Shown piece by piece: positions 50,005 through 58,210 of a stretch of 64,000 bases of DNA; positions within the stretch are counted from its first letter, which is position 1, and each line of letters starts with the position of its first letter. The position numbers were made by a program, and so were the translations under genes. This DNA is from Zobellia roscoffensis (GTDB lineage Bacteria; Bacteroidota; Bacteroidia; Flavobacteriales; Flavobacteriaceae): contig NZ_JADDXT010000002.1 in the NCBI RefSeq assembly GCF_015330165.1, forward strand, positions 3,747,646 to 3,811,645. The letters run 5' to 3'. Below the pieces are notes generated by a model that searched no databases, was not told the DNA's origin, and saw nothing but the letters and a program-made list of their open reading frames with translations.

Positions 50005-51738
50005 CTAATTGCTTACAGGTGGTTTTTTCAGTAATCTATCGAACCCTTCAAAAGCAAGTGCCATAGCGATGACCATAGCGGCACCTATAAAATTAAGCCA
50101 TAGATACCCTAATTTCTCTTCGCCTGTAGGGTGTATGAATATTAGGTTGTAGAATAGCACAAAGATGATAAACTGGGTCAATAAGGCAGCAAAGAACACG
50201 GCATTTCCTTTAACGAACTTAAAGAAGAAAGCCAATAGAAATATTCCCAAAACGTTACCATAAAATATAGAACCAATAATATTTACAAGTTGAATGAGGT
50301 TGTCAAATAGATTGGCAATACTGGCAATAAGAATAGCAATTATACCCCATAGTAACGTAAATACTTTTGTTGCTCTTACATAGTGCTCGTCAGTCAATGG
50401 TCCTTTTATGTTTCTTTTGTACAAGTCCAAAGAGGTAATAGTTCCCAATGCGTTTAATTCCGATGCTGTAGATGACATTGCAGCCGAAAGTATAACGGCT
50501 AAAAGTAGTCCAATCAGCCCTCTCGGAAGGTTGTGTAGGATAAAATGAATAAATACGTAATCCTTGTCATTTGTTTCAACTGTACTATCAGCTTCTTTTA
50601 TCAATGACTTAGCAGCGGCACGATTAGTACTGTCTTTTACGTTTAAACTAATAATTTCTTGTTTTGCTTCCTCAACAGCACTATATTCTTTAAGTTCTAA
50701 AGCGGCAGAAAATTTGTTTTGTGCCATTTTCTTTTCTGCCTCTAATTTTTCTTGTCCTTCCTGAAGAATAGAGTAGTCTTTGGCATATTCAGAACTCATT
50801 ACTGCTTCGGTCGCGGCAGGATTAAAGTTTAAAGGCGATGGATTATATTGATAAAAAACAAAAACCATAACACCCACCAAAAGAATAAAGAATTGCATGG
50901 GTATTTTTAAAAGGCCATTAAAAACTAGCCCAAGTTGGCTTTCTCTAAGTGATTTCCCCGAAAGGTAGCGTTGTACTTGGCTTTGGTCAGTTCCAAAGTA
51001 AGATAACGCTAAAAAAAGGCCACCAGTAATACCACTCCAAAATGTATATCTACTTTTGGTATCAAAACTAAAATCGATAATATTTAATTTATTACTGGCT
51101 CCAGCTATTTTAAGCGCTTTACTAAAATTAATATCGGCAGGTAGATATCCTAATATAAAAAAGAAAGTGATGAACATACCTGTCATGATAATGAACATCT
51201 GCTGTTTTTGAGTAACACTTACTGCTTTGGTACCTCCTGAAACGGTATAAATAATAACCAGTACCCCAATAATGATATTTAAAGTCCGGAGATCCCAGCC
51301 AAGTACTGCCGACAGTATTATGGATGGTGCAAAAATAGTGATACCTGCAGCAAGACCTCTTTGTATTAAAAACAGAATGGCCGCTAACGAGCGGGTTTTT
51401 AAATCAAAACGGTTTTCAAGGAATTCATAGGCGGTATATACTTTTAGTCTATGATATATTGGTAGGAAAACTAAACAAATGATAATCATGGCCAACGGAA
51501 GGCCAAAATAGAATTGAACAAAACCCATTCCATCATGAAAGGCTTGCCCAGGAGTTGAGAGAAAAGTTATAGCACTGGCCTGTGTAGCCATTACGGATAA
51601 CCCTATCGTCCACCATTTGGCGTCTTTTCCACCGCCAACATAATCATCTACACTTTTGCTGCCTCTAGTTTTCCAAACACCATAGGCTACTATGAAGAGC
51701 AGTGTACTCGATAAGATAATCCAGTCTAGTGTTCCCAT
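50005..51738 (-). CDS. sodium:solute symporter (SSS family)
   Basis: A 577-residue membrane transporter with about 13 hydrophobic segments. The family pattern is seen in SVDDYVGGGKDAKWWTIGLSVMATQASAITFLSTPGQAF and RYTFWSGITGGLFLALSYFGTDQSQVQRYLSGKSLRESQLG. A soluble, coiled-coil-like insertion rich in Glu, Lys and Ala lies at about 305-385. It is a Na+-coupled importer; the substrate is unknown. It lies last in an operon with a 33-residue membrane peptide (1 bp away) and a secreted PIG-L enzyme. Confidence 0.93.
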   Translation of the reverse strand: MGTLDWIILSSTLLFIVAYGVWKTRGSKSVDDYVGGGKDAKWWTIGLSVMATQASAITFLSTPGQAFHDGMGFVQFYFGLPLAMIIICLVFLPIYHRLKVYTAYEFLENRFDLKTRSLAAILFLIQRGLAAGITIFAPSIILSAVLGWDLRTLNIIIGVLVIIYTVSGGTKAVSVTQKQQMFIIMTGMFITFFFILGYLPADINFSKALKIAGASNKLNIIDFSFDTKSRYTFWSGITGGLFLALSYFGTDQSQVQRYLSGKSLRESQLGLVFNGLLKIPMQFFILLVGVMVFVFYQYNPSPLNFNPAATEAVMSSEYAKDYSILQEGQEKLEAEKKMAQNKFSAALELKEYSAVEEAKQEIISLNVKDSTNRAAAKSLIKEADSTVETNDKDYVFIHFILHNLPRGLIGLLLAVILSAAMSSTASELNALGTITSLDLYKRNIKGPLTDEHYVRATKVFTLLWGIIAILIASIANLFDNLIQLVNIIGSIFYGNVLGIFLLAFFFKFVKGNAVFFAALLTQFIIFVLFYNLIFIHPTGEEKLGYLWLNFIGAAMVIAMALAFEGFDRLLKKPPVSN

Positions 51739-51739
51739 A

Positions 51740-51841
51740 TTAGGTAAATGCAGTCATTAAGTAGCTAAAAATTAGTACATATACAATATTTAGTATCAGC
51801 ACCAATGAGTATTCTTTTTTCCAATCGAACTTGTCTAACAT
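51740..51841 (-). CDS. 33-residue single-span membrane peptide
   Basis: A short gene missed by length cut-offs: ATG at 51841 to TAA at 51740. It begins MLDKFDWKKEYSLVL and continues with a hydrophobic span (residues about 13-31). It fits exactly between the PIG-L stop codon (5 bp away) and the symporter start codon (1 bp away), leaving no other use for the DNA. It is likely a small subunit or stabiliser of the symporter, analogous to small accessory peptides of other transporters; this role is an inference. Confidence 0.75.
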   Translation of the reverse strand: MLDKFDWKKEYSLVLILNIVYVLIFSYLMTAFT

Positions 51842-51846
51842 TCCGT

Positions 51847-54372
51847 TTAATTCAATTTGGTAGGTTTAACATTCTTTTCTACTGAAAGCATATTTGCAAA
51901 TAGTTTATATGCTCCAGGTACTCCAGCAGGTAGCTCTCTAAAAAAACTCAACCCTGTATAGATGTAATTTCCTTTTCCATAAGGAGCTATCAAAAGGCTT
52001 CCTTCTTTTGAAGGTTCTCCCTTGTCACTCATAGATAGAATAGGTGTAAATTCTTTAGACCACTCATTGGGAAAGTACAGTCCGCGTTCTTGTACCCATC
52101 CATTAAAATCACTGGTGTCTATTTTATTAGGATAATTTACTAAAGAGTTTTTCTTAGCTACTATTTCTACCTCTGAGTTTTCATCCGTTACCCGATCACG
52201 AGATAAGGTAATAGGGTATGGCGCCAAATTTTCAAATTGCTCTCCCCATCTACCGGCGGTATTGTATTGTACAACAAGATTACCCCCTTTTTCTACATAA
52301 TCGAAAAGATAGCGTTGTTTAAATTTTAATTCATCTAATACGTTGTAAGCTCTAATACCAACCACCACCGCGTCATATTTATCTAAAGACCCTTTTGCAA
52401 TAGTACTGGGTTCAATTATATGTACAATGTAGCCAATTTGCCGTAAACTCTCCGGTACTTCATCTCCGGCACCCACTATATAGCCAATATGCTCTCCAGA
52501 TTTTTTAATGTTCAAACGTACTACTTTGGCTTCTGATGGCAGTAATACAGATTGCGTAGGGACATGGTCATACTCAATCCTAACCAACTCTTTGGTGATT
52601 TCTTTACCGTTCAATTTTACAATTGGAGAGATGTAGCTTTCGTCTTCATCTGCAGGTGGTGTTAAAGTGAAAATTAAGGTTTGTTCGTCACCTTTATTGG
52701 CAATTTCAAAAGGTTTTGATTCAACATCTACCGTCCATCCTTTGGAATGCTTCAGTTGCAAACTTCCCTTAATATTGTCTGCATTGGCTTTTACCGTAAC
52801 CGGAATTTTTTTCGATTTTCCATCAGCGAATATTAATACTTTATCACTAAAACTAGCAGTAGCCTCCGGGAGTATTTCAAAAGGTTGAAACAATTCCCCT
52901 TTATCAGGTTTTGCGTAGTGGTATATAACGGGCTTTTCAAAAACCACGGATTTTCCATTGAAATCAAGTTCAAATTCAGCTATGAATGCACGTGGTGTTT
53001 CAGGTTTGCCAATAAGTTTTTGATTATCGACATTATACATGCCCAAACTTCCCTTTTCTTTAAGCCAATACGGACTTGTGTAATCCGTAGTTTCAGGTAT
53101 TTCTAAATCGATTTCAAAATTCTGCTTTTCATTATTGTTTAATGCGATGGAAGGCTGAAGTGTTTTATCCGAATTAGATATGGAAATAGATTCTAAAACG
53201 ATATCCGAAGAACTGCGATTAAGCGCCTCAATCTTCACTTTTACCTTGCCGCCAGGATTAGAGAAAGCAGTCTCCGCCGATGCTTCAAGATAAAGACCTC
53301 CTATATTTAAAATGATATTTCTTAATTCTAAAGACTTTATAGCTTTCCAATAGGGATCGTCAACTTTTTGAAGTAACTCATACGCTTCTATTAATTGAGG
53401 CAGATGTTTAGAAGGTTTAGTGAAGTCAAAACCCTTTTCAATGGCATAAAGAATCTCGCCAACTGCTTTGCCGCCATTTACGCGAGACCACGAAGTGTCT
53501 ATTCCTTCAAACAAGTCCTTTGCATTTTTGGGCATATCGCCTTTCAATAATTCTATATATTCATTTTCGGAACCTCTTTGAGATAAGCGACCAAAACCTT
53601 GGCATAGGTGTTGACTACTAGCTAAAGCGGCAATTTCGTTGTTAGATTTTCCTAAAGTAGGATAATAGGTGCCAATGTCTAAATTGACCATCTTTGATTT
53701 ATCAGCTTTGTCAAATTTTTCTTGGCTCCCATAGAACCACCATGAAGTGTTGAAAAACAACCTTTGTGGTTGCCAAGTTTCAGTAAGTTCTAATTGTTTG
53801 CTGTAGGCATTTTTATCGTTCGCTAGGTCAAAGGCTTCAAAACTCAACATAGCAGAAGAAGTATGGTGTCCGTGAGTTGTTCCCGGACTTCTATGGTCAA
53901 AGCGGTTGATAATCACATCTGGTTTAAAATTGCGAATGGCCCAAACTACATCACCTAAAACCTTCTCTTTGTTCCAAATTTTCAAGGTTTCATCTGGATG
54001 TTTAGAATACCCAAAATCATTTGCTCGCGAAAAAAACTGTTCGCCTCCATCTACACGTCTAGCAGCTAAAAGTTCTTGCGTACGTAAAACACCAAGAAGT
54101 TCGCGAAGTTCTGGACCAATTAGGTTTTGACCGCCGTCACCTCTTGTCAAAGATAGGTAACCAGTTCGGGCTTTTGTTTTATTAGATAGGTAGGAAATAA
54201 GCCTTGTGTTCTCATCATCTGGGTGTGCGGCAATATACAGTGCCGTACCCAAAAAATTCAACTTTTCAAGTGAATGGTAAATTTCGGAAGTTGATTGTTG
54301 CACAGGTTTCTGTGCATTGGTAATATTTGAAGACAAGAGTATTCCGGCAAAGATTGCCAAAAGATAGCGCAT
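51847..54372 (-). CDS. secreted PIG-L family deacetylase-like protein
   Basis: An 841-residue exported protein (signal peptide 1-20, ending TNAQ). The PIG-L catalytic domain shows AAHPDDENTRLISYLS and later THGHHTSSAMLSFEAF, the zinc-binding His/Asp residues. C-terminal parts include a beta-sandwich (NEW3-like) region and a GATase1-like fold (YDAVVVGIRAYNVLDELKF). Such enzymes remove N-acetyl groups from sugar substrates. Together with the sodium symporter downstream it may take up the released sugar or acetate. Confidence 0.9.
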   Translation of the reverse strand: MRYLLAIFAGILLSSNITNAQKPVQQSTSEIYHSLEKLNFLGTALYIAAHPDDENTRLISYLSNKTKARTGYLSLTRGDGGQNLIGPELRELLGVLRTQELLAARRVDGGEQFFSRANDFGYSKHPDETLKIWNKEKVLGDVVWAIRNFKPDVIINRFDHRSPGTTHGHHTSSAMLSFEAFDLANDKNAYSKQLELTETWQPQRLFFNTSWWFYGSQEKFDKADKSKMVNLDIGTYYPTLGKSNNEIAALASSQHLCQGFGRLSQRGSENEYIELLKGDMPKNAKDLFEGIDTSWSRVNGGKAVGEILYAIEKGFDFTKPSKHLPQLIEAYELLQKVDDPYWKAIKSLELRNIILNIGGLYLEASAETAFSNPGGKVKVKIEALNRSSSDIVLESISISNSDKTLQPSIALNNNEKQNFEIDLEIPETTDYTSPYWLKEKGSLGMYNVDNQKLIGKPETPRAFIAEFELDFNGKSVVFEKPVIYHYAKPDKGELFQPFEILPEATASFSDKVLIFADGKSKKIPVTVKANADNIKGSLQLKHSKGWTVDVESKPFEIANKGDEQTLIFTLTPPADEDESYISPIVKLNGKEITKELVRIEYDHVPTQSVLLPSEAKVVRLNIKKSGEHIGYIVGAGDEVPESLRQIGYIVHIIEPSTIAKGSLDKYDAVVVGIRAYNVLDELKFKQRYLFDYVEKGGNLVVQYNTAGRWGEQFENLAPYPITLSRDRVTDENSEVEIVAKKNSLVNYPNKIDTSDFNGWVQERGLYFPNEWSKEFTPILSMSDKGEPSKEGSLLIAPYGKGNYIYTGLSFFRELPAGVPGAYKLFANMLSVEKNVKPTKLN

Positions 54373-54522
54373 AAAGTTGGTTTTTGTTTGGACGAAGCCA
54401 CTGATTTACAGAGACGGCACCATATCAAAGATAGAAAGTTTAAAAAGGGTAGACGGTTTTTTTAGAACTTCTTTAACAAAAATTAATTGATGCTATGTTT
54501 AAGTAAAAGAGGGTAATTGCTA

Positions 54523-55068
54523 TTAAGTCTCTTCGCTGCCGTCTGGTGTGTCTTCCGAACTATAGATTAAGGTAACCGCTTTTTGCATCATTAAGTTGTT
54601 TGGGTATACCAATAACTCTCCGTTAGATTTTCTTAAACTCACGTGAAATGCTCTAATATCCTCTATCAAAAAGGGCTCTTCTGATTCAATATCTTTGTCT
54701 AAAATTTTTACGCGATCCCCTATTTTAAATGGGAATGAAAAGAATAAAATTGCGCCGGCCGTAATGTTGCTGAGAATAGACCAACTAGCAAAAAGAGCAA
54801 CTCCTATTACGGCAAACACAGAAGAAAAAACAAGGCCCACTTCTCTGAAATTTACTCCCCAAATAAATGAAATAACACCAATGCCAACTAGTGTTAAAAG
54901 CATTGATGCGTATTTTGTAATTAAAAGCGTACGTGCTTCAACAATATCACTAATTCTACCAATCTTCCGAATGGTCTTATCCGTTACAAACTTTAGAATA
55001 AGAAGTAAACAAAATGTTATAGCTGTTGCTATCATTTCGTTCTTGTTCGACAATAGAAATTCTTGCAT
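54523..55068 (-). CDS. small mechanosensitive channel (MscS family)
   Basis: A 181-residue MscS-type channel: three hydrophobic segments (about 10-27, 52-70 and 76-110) with a pore-lining Gly/Ala-rich helix, then the beta domain FFSFPFKIGDRVKILDKD and RKSNGELLVYPNNLMMQKAVT. It opens on membrane tension to release solutes. It lies 4 bp after a lipoprotein gene on the same strand. Confidence 0.92.
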   Translation of the reverse strand: MQEFLLSNKNEMIATAITFCLLLILKFVTDKTIRKIGRISDIVEARTLLITKYASMLLTLVGIGVISFIWGVNFREVGLVFSSVFAVIGVALFASWSILSNITAGAILFFSFPFKIGDRVKILDKDIESEEPFLIEDIRAFHVSLRKSNGELLVYPNNLMMQKAVTLIYSSEDTPDGSEET

Positions 55069-55072
55069 AAAT

Positions 55073-56020
55073 TTATAGACCTAAACTATCGCGCAAAGAT
55101 AAATCCTTATTTCTATTTTGTTGCCAATAAGGTGTTTTTAATGTTTTAATTTTTGTAGCTGTAGAAGTCATTTGTTTGGCATTTTTACCAAAACCACTTG
55201 TGAAGGTGTCAGACCAGCTTTCAATACTATGTGGGAAAGTGGTTGTGAAGTTAATAGTTAGTGTTCTTTCTAATTCAGGATAGAAAATTTTATACGACGT
55301 AATCCCATTTTCATCACTTATAGAAATAGTTGAGTTGTATGGTTTTAATTCCTTGTGTGACAATCGTATGTACTCTAAAGATGGAATGATTTTTAAATTA
55401 CCTGTTGGTAAAGATTCTGGTGCGATTCTAATTTTGTTCCAAAGTTCATTTTCTAGTGTCGTTTTTTCCAATTCAAAGTTTTGGTCGGCTTCAGTTTCAA
55501 AATATGAATGGGACATTATGTCAAATTTTTCACGATTATTTAGCTGAGCATAAACCTGTCCGCACCACTCCTGAGCGGAGAAAGAAACCTTAAGAGCATG
55601 GTTGTTATCGTTTACTGGAGAAAAAGTGCTGGTCATGATGGAGTAGGGATAAATTCCAGTAAGATATTTTTTAGTGCTGTTCAGCTTTAAAACAGGAATA
55701 TTATCAGGGTTTGGCCCATCTGCTTTTACTTGTTTTTTATTTAGAAATGGTTCTGTAACATAAACAAGAACAGCTTTTCCTTCACGGATTTCTCCGTAGC
55801 GCGCTAGTTGCAGTTTGTATGATGTTACTTCTGCTTCTCCTGCGTACCAGTATTTTTTGAATTCGCTTGAAAGTTCTCTCTTTGGTGAGTCTTCTGCTTT
55901 TTCCGTATGAAGTGCAATGTCTTTTTTTGTATTTTGTTTAGCTTCTTTACAAGATTGGGTAAAAGATAATAGTAAGGTAAAAAGAAGGAATGAAAGACTA
56001 AGTTTTGTTCTGGTTTGCAT
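55073..56020 (-). CDS. uncharacterised lipoprotein
   Basis: A 315-residue lipoprotein (lipobox LSFTQSC). The body is mainly beta strands with WYAGEAEVTSYKLQLARYGEIREGKAVLVYVTEPF and a C-terminal SWSDTFTSGFGKNAKQMTSTATKIKTLKTPYWQQNR. I do not recognise a catalytic motif. Similar proteins near maf are often mislabelled as septum formation inhibitors, but there is no resemblance to Maf. It lies 35 bp after maf in an apparent operon. Confidence 0.82.
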   Translation of the reverse strand: MQTRTKLSLSFLLFTLLLSFTQSCKEAKQNTKKDIALHTEKAEDSPKRELSSEFKKYWYAGEAEVTSYKLQLARYGEIREGKAVLVYVTEPFLNKKQVKADGPNPDNIPVLKLNSTKKYLTGIYPYSIMTSTFSPVNDNNHALKVSFSAQEWCGQVYAQLNNREKFDIMSHSYFETEADQNFELEKTTLENELWNKIRIAPESLPTGNLKIIPSLEYIRLSHKELKPYNSTISISDENGITSYKIFYPELERTLTINFTTTFPHSIESWSDTFTSGFGKNAKQMTSTATKIKTLKTPYWQQNRNKDLSLRDSLGL

Positions 56021-56055
56021 AGGGTAGTAGTTTTTCTAAAATTAACCAAAAAGAA

Positions 56056-56637
56056 CTATTTGACCATGGTTCTTAACGTTTTGTATACCAATTGCGTTGG
56101 AAGACCTACAACATTAGGGTAAGACCCTTTTATTTCTTCAATACCGATAAGGCCTATCCATTCTTGAATGCCGTAAGCTCCGGCTTTATCATAAGGTTTG
56201 TAAGTGTTGATGTAAAAGTGGATTTCTTCTTCCAATAAATGTCTAAACTTAACTTTGGTAATTTGGTGAACTACCTTTTGAGTATTGGAAGTCGTAAAAC
56301 ATACCGAAGTAATAACATCATGCCAATCCCCAGAAAGAGTGCTCAGCATATCATAGGCTTCCTGTGCATCGGCCGCTTTTGCTAAGGATAATCCATTGTG
56401 CCAAACAACCGTGTCTGAGGTAATCAGGATTTCATTGGTTTTTAAAGAGCCTTCAAATACATCGGCTTTTAGTTTAGCTAGGTAATCACTAATTTCACTT
56501 CCTTCTAATTCAAAAGGATAAACTTCATCTACAGGTTTTAACCGTACTTCAAAAGGAAGCCCCATTTCTGTAAGAAACTGATGTCTTCTTGGGGAGCCAC
56601 TAGCAAGAATTATGGAATGGTTATTTAAATCTAGCAT
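56056..56637 (-). CDS. maf: Maf-like nucleotide pyrophosphatase
   Basis: A 193-residue Maf protein with ILASGSPRRHQFLTEMGLPFEV at the start and ITSDTVVW, LSGDWHDVITSVC and AGAYGIQEWIGLIGIEEIKGSYPNVVGLP, the family set. It hydrolyses non-canonical or modified nucleoside triphosphates. The stop of kdsC and this start are 2 bp apart. Confidence 0.95.
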   Translation of the reverse strand: MLDLNNHSIILASGSPRRHQFLTEMGLPFEVRLKPVDEVYPFELEGSEISDYLAKLKADVFEGSLKTNEILITSDTVVWHNGLSLAKAADAQEAYDMLSTLSGDWHDVITSVCFTTSNTQKVVHQITKVKFRHLLEEEIHFYINTYKPYDKAGAYGIQEWIGLIGIEEIKGSYPNVVGLPTQLVYKTLRTMVK

Positions 56638-56639
56638 AG

Positions 56640-57167
56640 TTAATCATTTGCAGCACTGAAGTTACTCATCCAATCTCCGTTAACCTTTAAAACCTGCTCG
56701 ATAACATCCCGTACACAACCTTCTCCTCCATTTTTGTGAGAAACATACATAGATGTTGCTTTTACTTCAGGAACGGCGTTTTGGGGGCACGTAGGCAAGG
56801 CTACCGTTTTCATTGGTGGGATGTCTGGAATGTCATCTCCCATGTACAGCATTGTGCTAGGGGCAATATTGTTGTTCGCCATGTATTCATTTAGCGCATC
56901 CATTTTTTGATGTGCTCCAAGATAAATGTCGGTAACACCAAGTTCTTGCAATCGCTTTCGAACTCCTTCGTTGGTGCCTCCGGAAATAATGCAAATTTTA
57001 TAGCCTTTTTGTAAAGCCGTTTTAACTGCATAACCATCTTTTACGCTCATTGTTCTAAGCATTTCTCCCTCAGAGGTAATAATTAGTGTGCTGTCAGTAA
57101 AAACGCCGTCGACATCAAAAACAAAAGTGTTAATATTTTTAAGGTACTCTTTATAGCTCTTTTCCAT
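56640..57167 (-). CDS. kdsC: HAD phosphatase, 3-deoxy-D-manno-octulosonate 8-phosphate phosphatase type
   Basis: A 175-residue HAD protein without a large cap: FVFDVDGVFTDSTLIITSEGE (Asp-x-Asp nucleophile), IISGGTNEGVRKRLQELGV (motif II) and MGDDIPDIPPMKTV (motif IV). This matches KdsC, the Kdo-8-phosphate phosphatase used in lipid A core synthesis. It overlaps the upstream DUF2520 gene by 17 bp. Confidence 0.9.
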   Translation of the reverse strand: MEKSYKEYLKNINTFVFDVDGVFTDSTLIITSEGEMLRTMSVKDGYAVKTALQKGYKICIISGGTNEGVRKRLQELGVTDIYLGAHQKMDALNEYMANNNIAPSTMLYMGDDIPDIPPMKTVALPTCPQNAVPEVKATSMYVSHKNGGEGCVRDVIEQVLKVNGDWMSNFSAAND

Positions 57168-57915
57168 AAGTTAATTGTATTGAGTTGCTTAGCTGCTCAT
57201 AAATGGCTTTGTACTCAGGATTTTTTAATTGTTCTAAGTGGTTAGATATAGTGTTGAAATCTCCTCGTTTTCCGGGGCCGGTTTGTGCTTCGTAAGGAGT
57301 TAGGGATTCAATCTTTTTTGCTGTTTCTTGTATAAGAGGACTCAGAATTTCAAAAGGGATAGTGTTCTCTTTGCAAATTTCAGAACCAATATGATATAGG
57401 TGATTCGTAAAATTATTTACAAATACAGCAGCAAGGTGAAGGCTTTTTCTTTGTTTAGAATCTATCTCATAAATATTTTTAGAAATAAGGCTTGCTAGCT
57501 TTTTTAATAAGTTAAGGTCTTCTTTCGTATTCGCTTCCAAACAGATTGGAATATTATTGAAATCTATAGCTTTTGATTTGCTAAATGATTGTAATGGGTA
57601 AAAAACACCATGCCTCCCATGTTTGGAAAGTTGACTCATAGAGGTGCTTCCTGAGGTGTGAACAAGCAACCCGTTATTAATCTTAACTTCCTCTGATATA
57701 GATTGTATTGCGTCATCACTTAAAGCGATAATATATATATCAGAAGATTTTAGGTTCGAGAAATCTGATGTGGTTTTTTCCTCTGGTCCAAAAGCAAGAA
57801 GCGCTTTTTTATTTCGGCCTACAACTTGTACCACTTCAATTTCATCTGACTTTGAAAAAGTCTTGAAAAGATGAGTAGCAATATTGCCAGTGCCTAAAAT
57901 GCTTACCTTGATCAT
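57151..57915 (-). CDS. Rossmann-fold DUF2520 protein
   Basis: A 254-residue dehydrogenase-like protein. It has SILGTGNIATHLFKTF (NADP-binding Gly motif) and the C-terminal DUF2520 helical domain with LHLAAVFVNNFTNHLYHIGSEI and ALTPYEAQTGPGKRGDFNTISNHL-like residues. It may be a reductase related to pyrroline-5-carboxylate or ketopantoate reductases, but the substrate is unknown. It heads the DUF2520-kdsC-maf-lipoprotein-mscS run. Confidence 0.88.
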   Translation of the reverse strand: MIKVSILGTGNIATHLFKTFSKSDEIEVVQVVGRNKKALLAFGPEEKTTSDFSNLKSSDIYIIALSDDAIQSISEEVKINNGLLVHTSGSTSMSQLSKHGRHGVFYPLQSFSKSKAIDFNNIPICLEANTKEDLNLLKKLASLISKNIYEIDSKQRKSLHLAAVFVNNFTNHLYHIGSEICKENTIPFEILSPLIQETAKKIESLTPYEAQTGPGKRGDFNTISNHLEQLKNPEYKAIYEQLSNSIQLTYGKEL

Positions 57916-58173
57916 AGGGCGAAAATAAGCATATATTTAGGTTTGGCATTTTCTACAAATAAAAAATAATACTGATTTTGCAAATTTGGTAAATGAAACA
58001 ATTGGTTCTGAGAATATTGAGGTTTTCCTCATTTGTACAAATCAGACACAAAGTTGTACAATTCTTAAAAGGGAGATGTTTTTAAAGTTGATTTCAGAAA
58101 AAATTCACTTATAATTAACAGTTTTGCGAAGACTTTAGGGGCGTTCCTTCACCTCTAAATAATAAAAAGGGCG

Positions 58174-58181
58174 TATTTTTG
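58174..58181 (+). promoter_or_regulatory. -7 element for the cytochrome c biogenesis gene
   Basis: TATTTTTG matches TAnnTTTG and lies 29 bp before the ATG at 58211. A -33 TTG is not clear. The 295-bp divergent gap (57916-58210) holds no other recognised feature. Confidence 0.45.
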
Positions 58182-58210
58182 CCTGCTGAAAACCAATTTA
58201 GCTGCTGCTG

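Noticed and set aside
55073..56020. Septum formation inhibitor
   Set aside because: That label belongs to the Maf gene next door; this lipoprotein shares no Maf motif.
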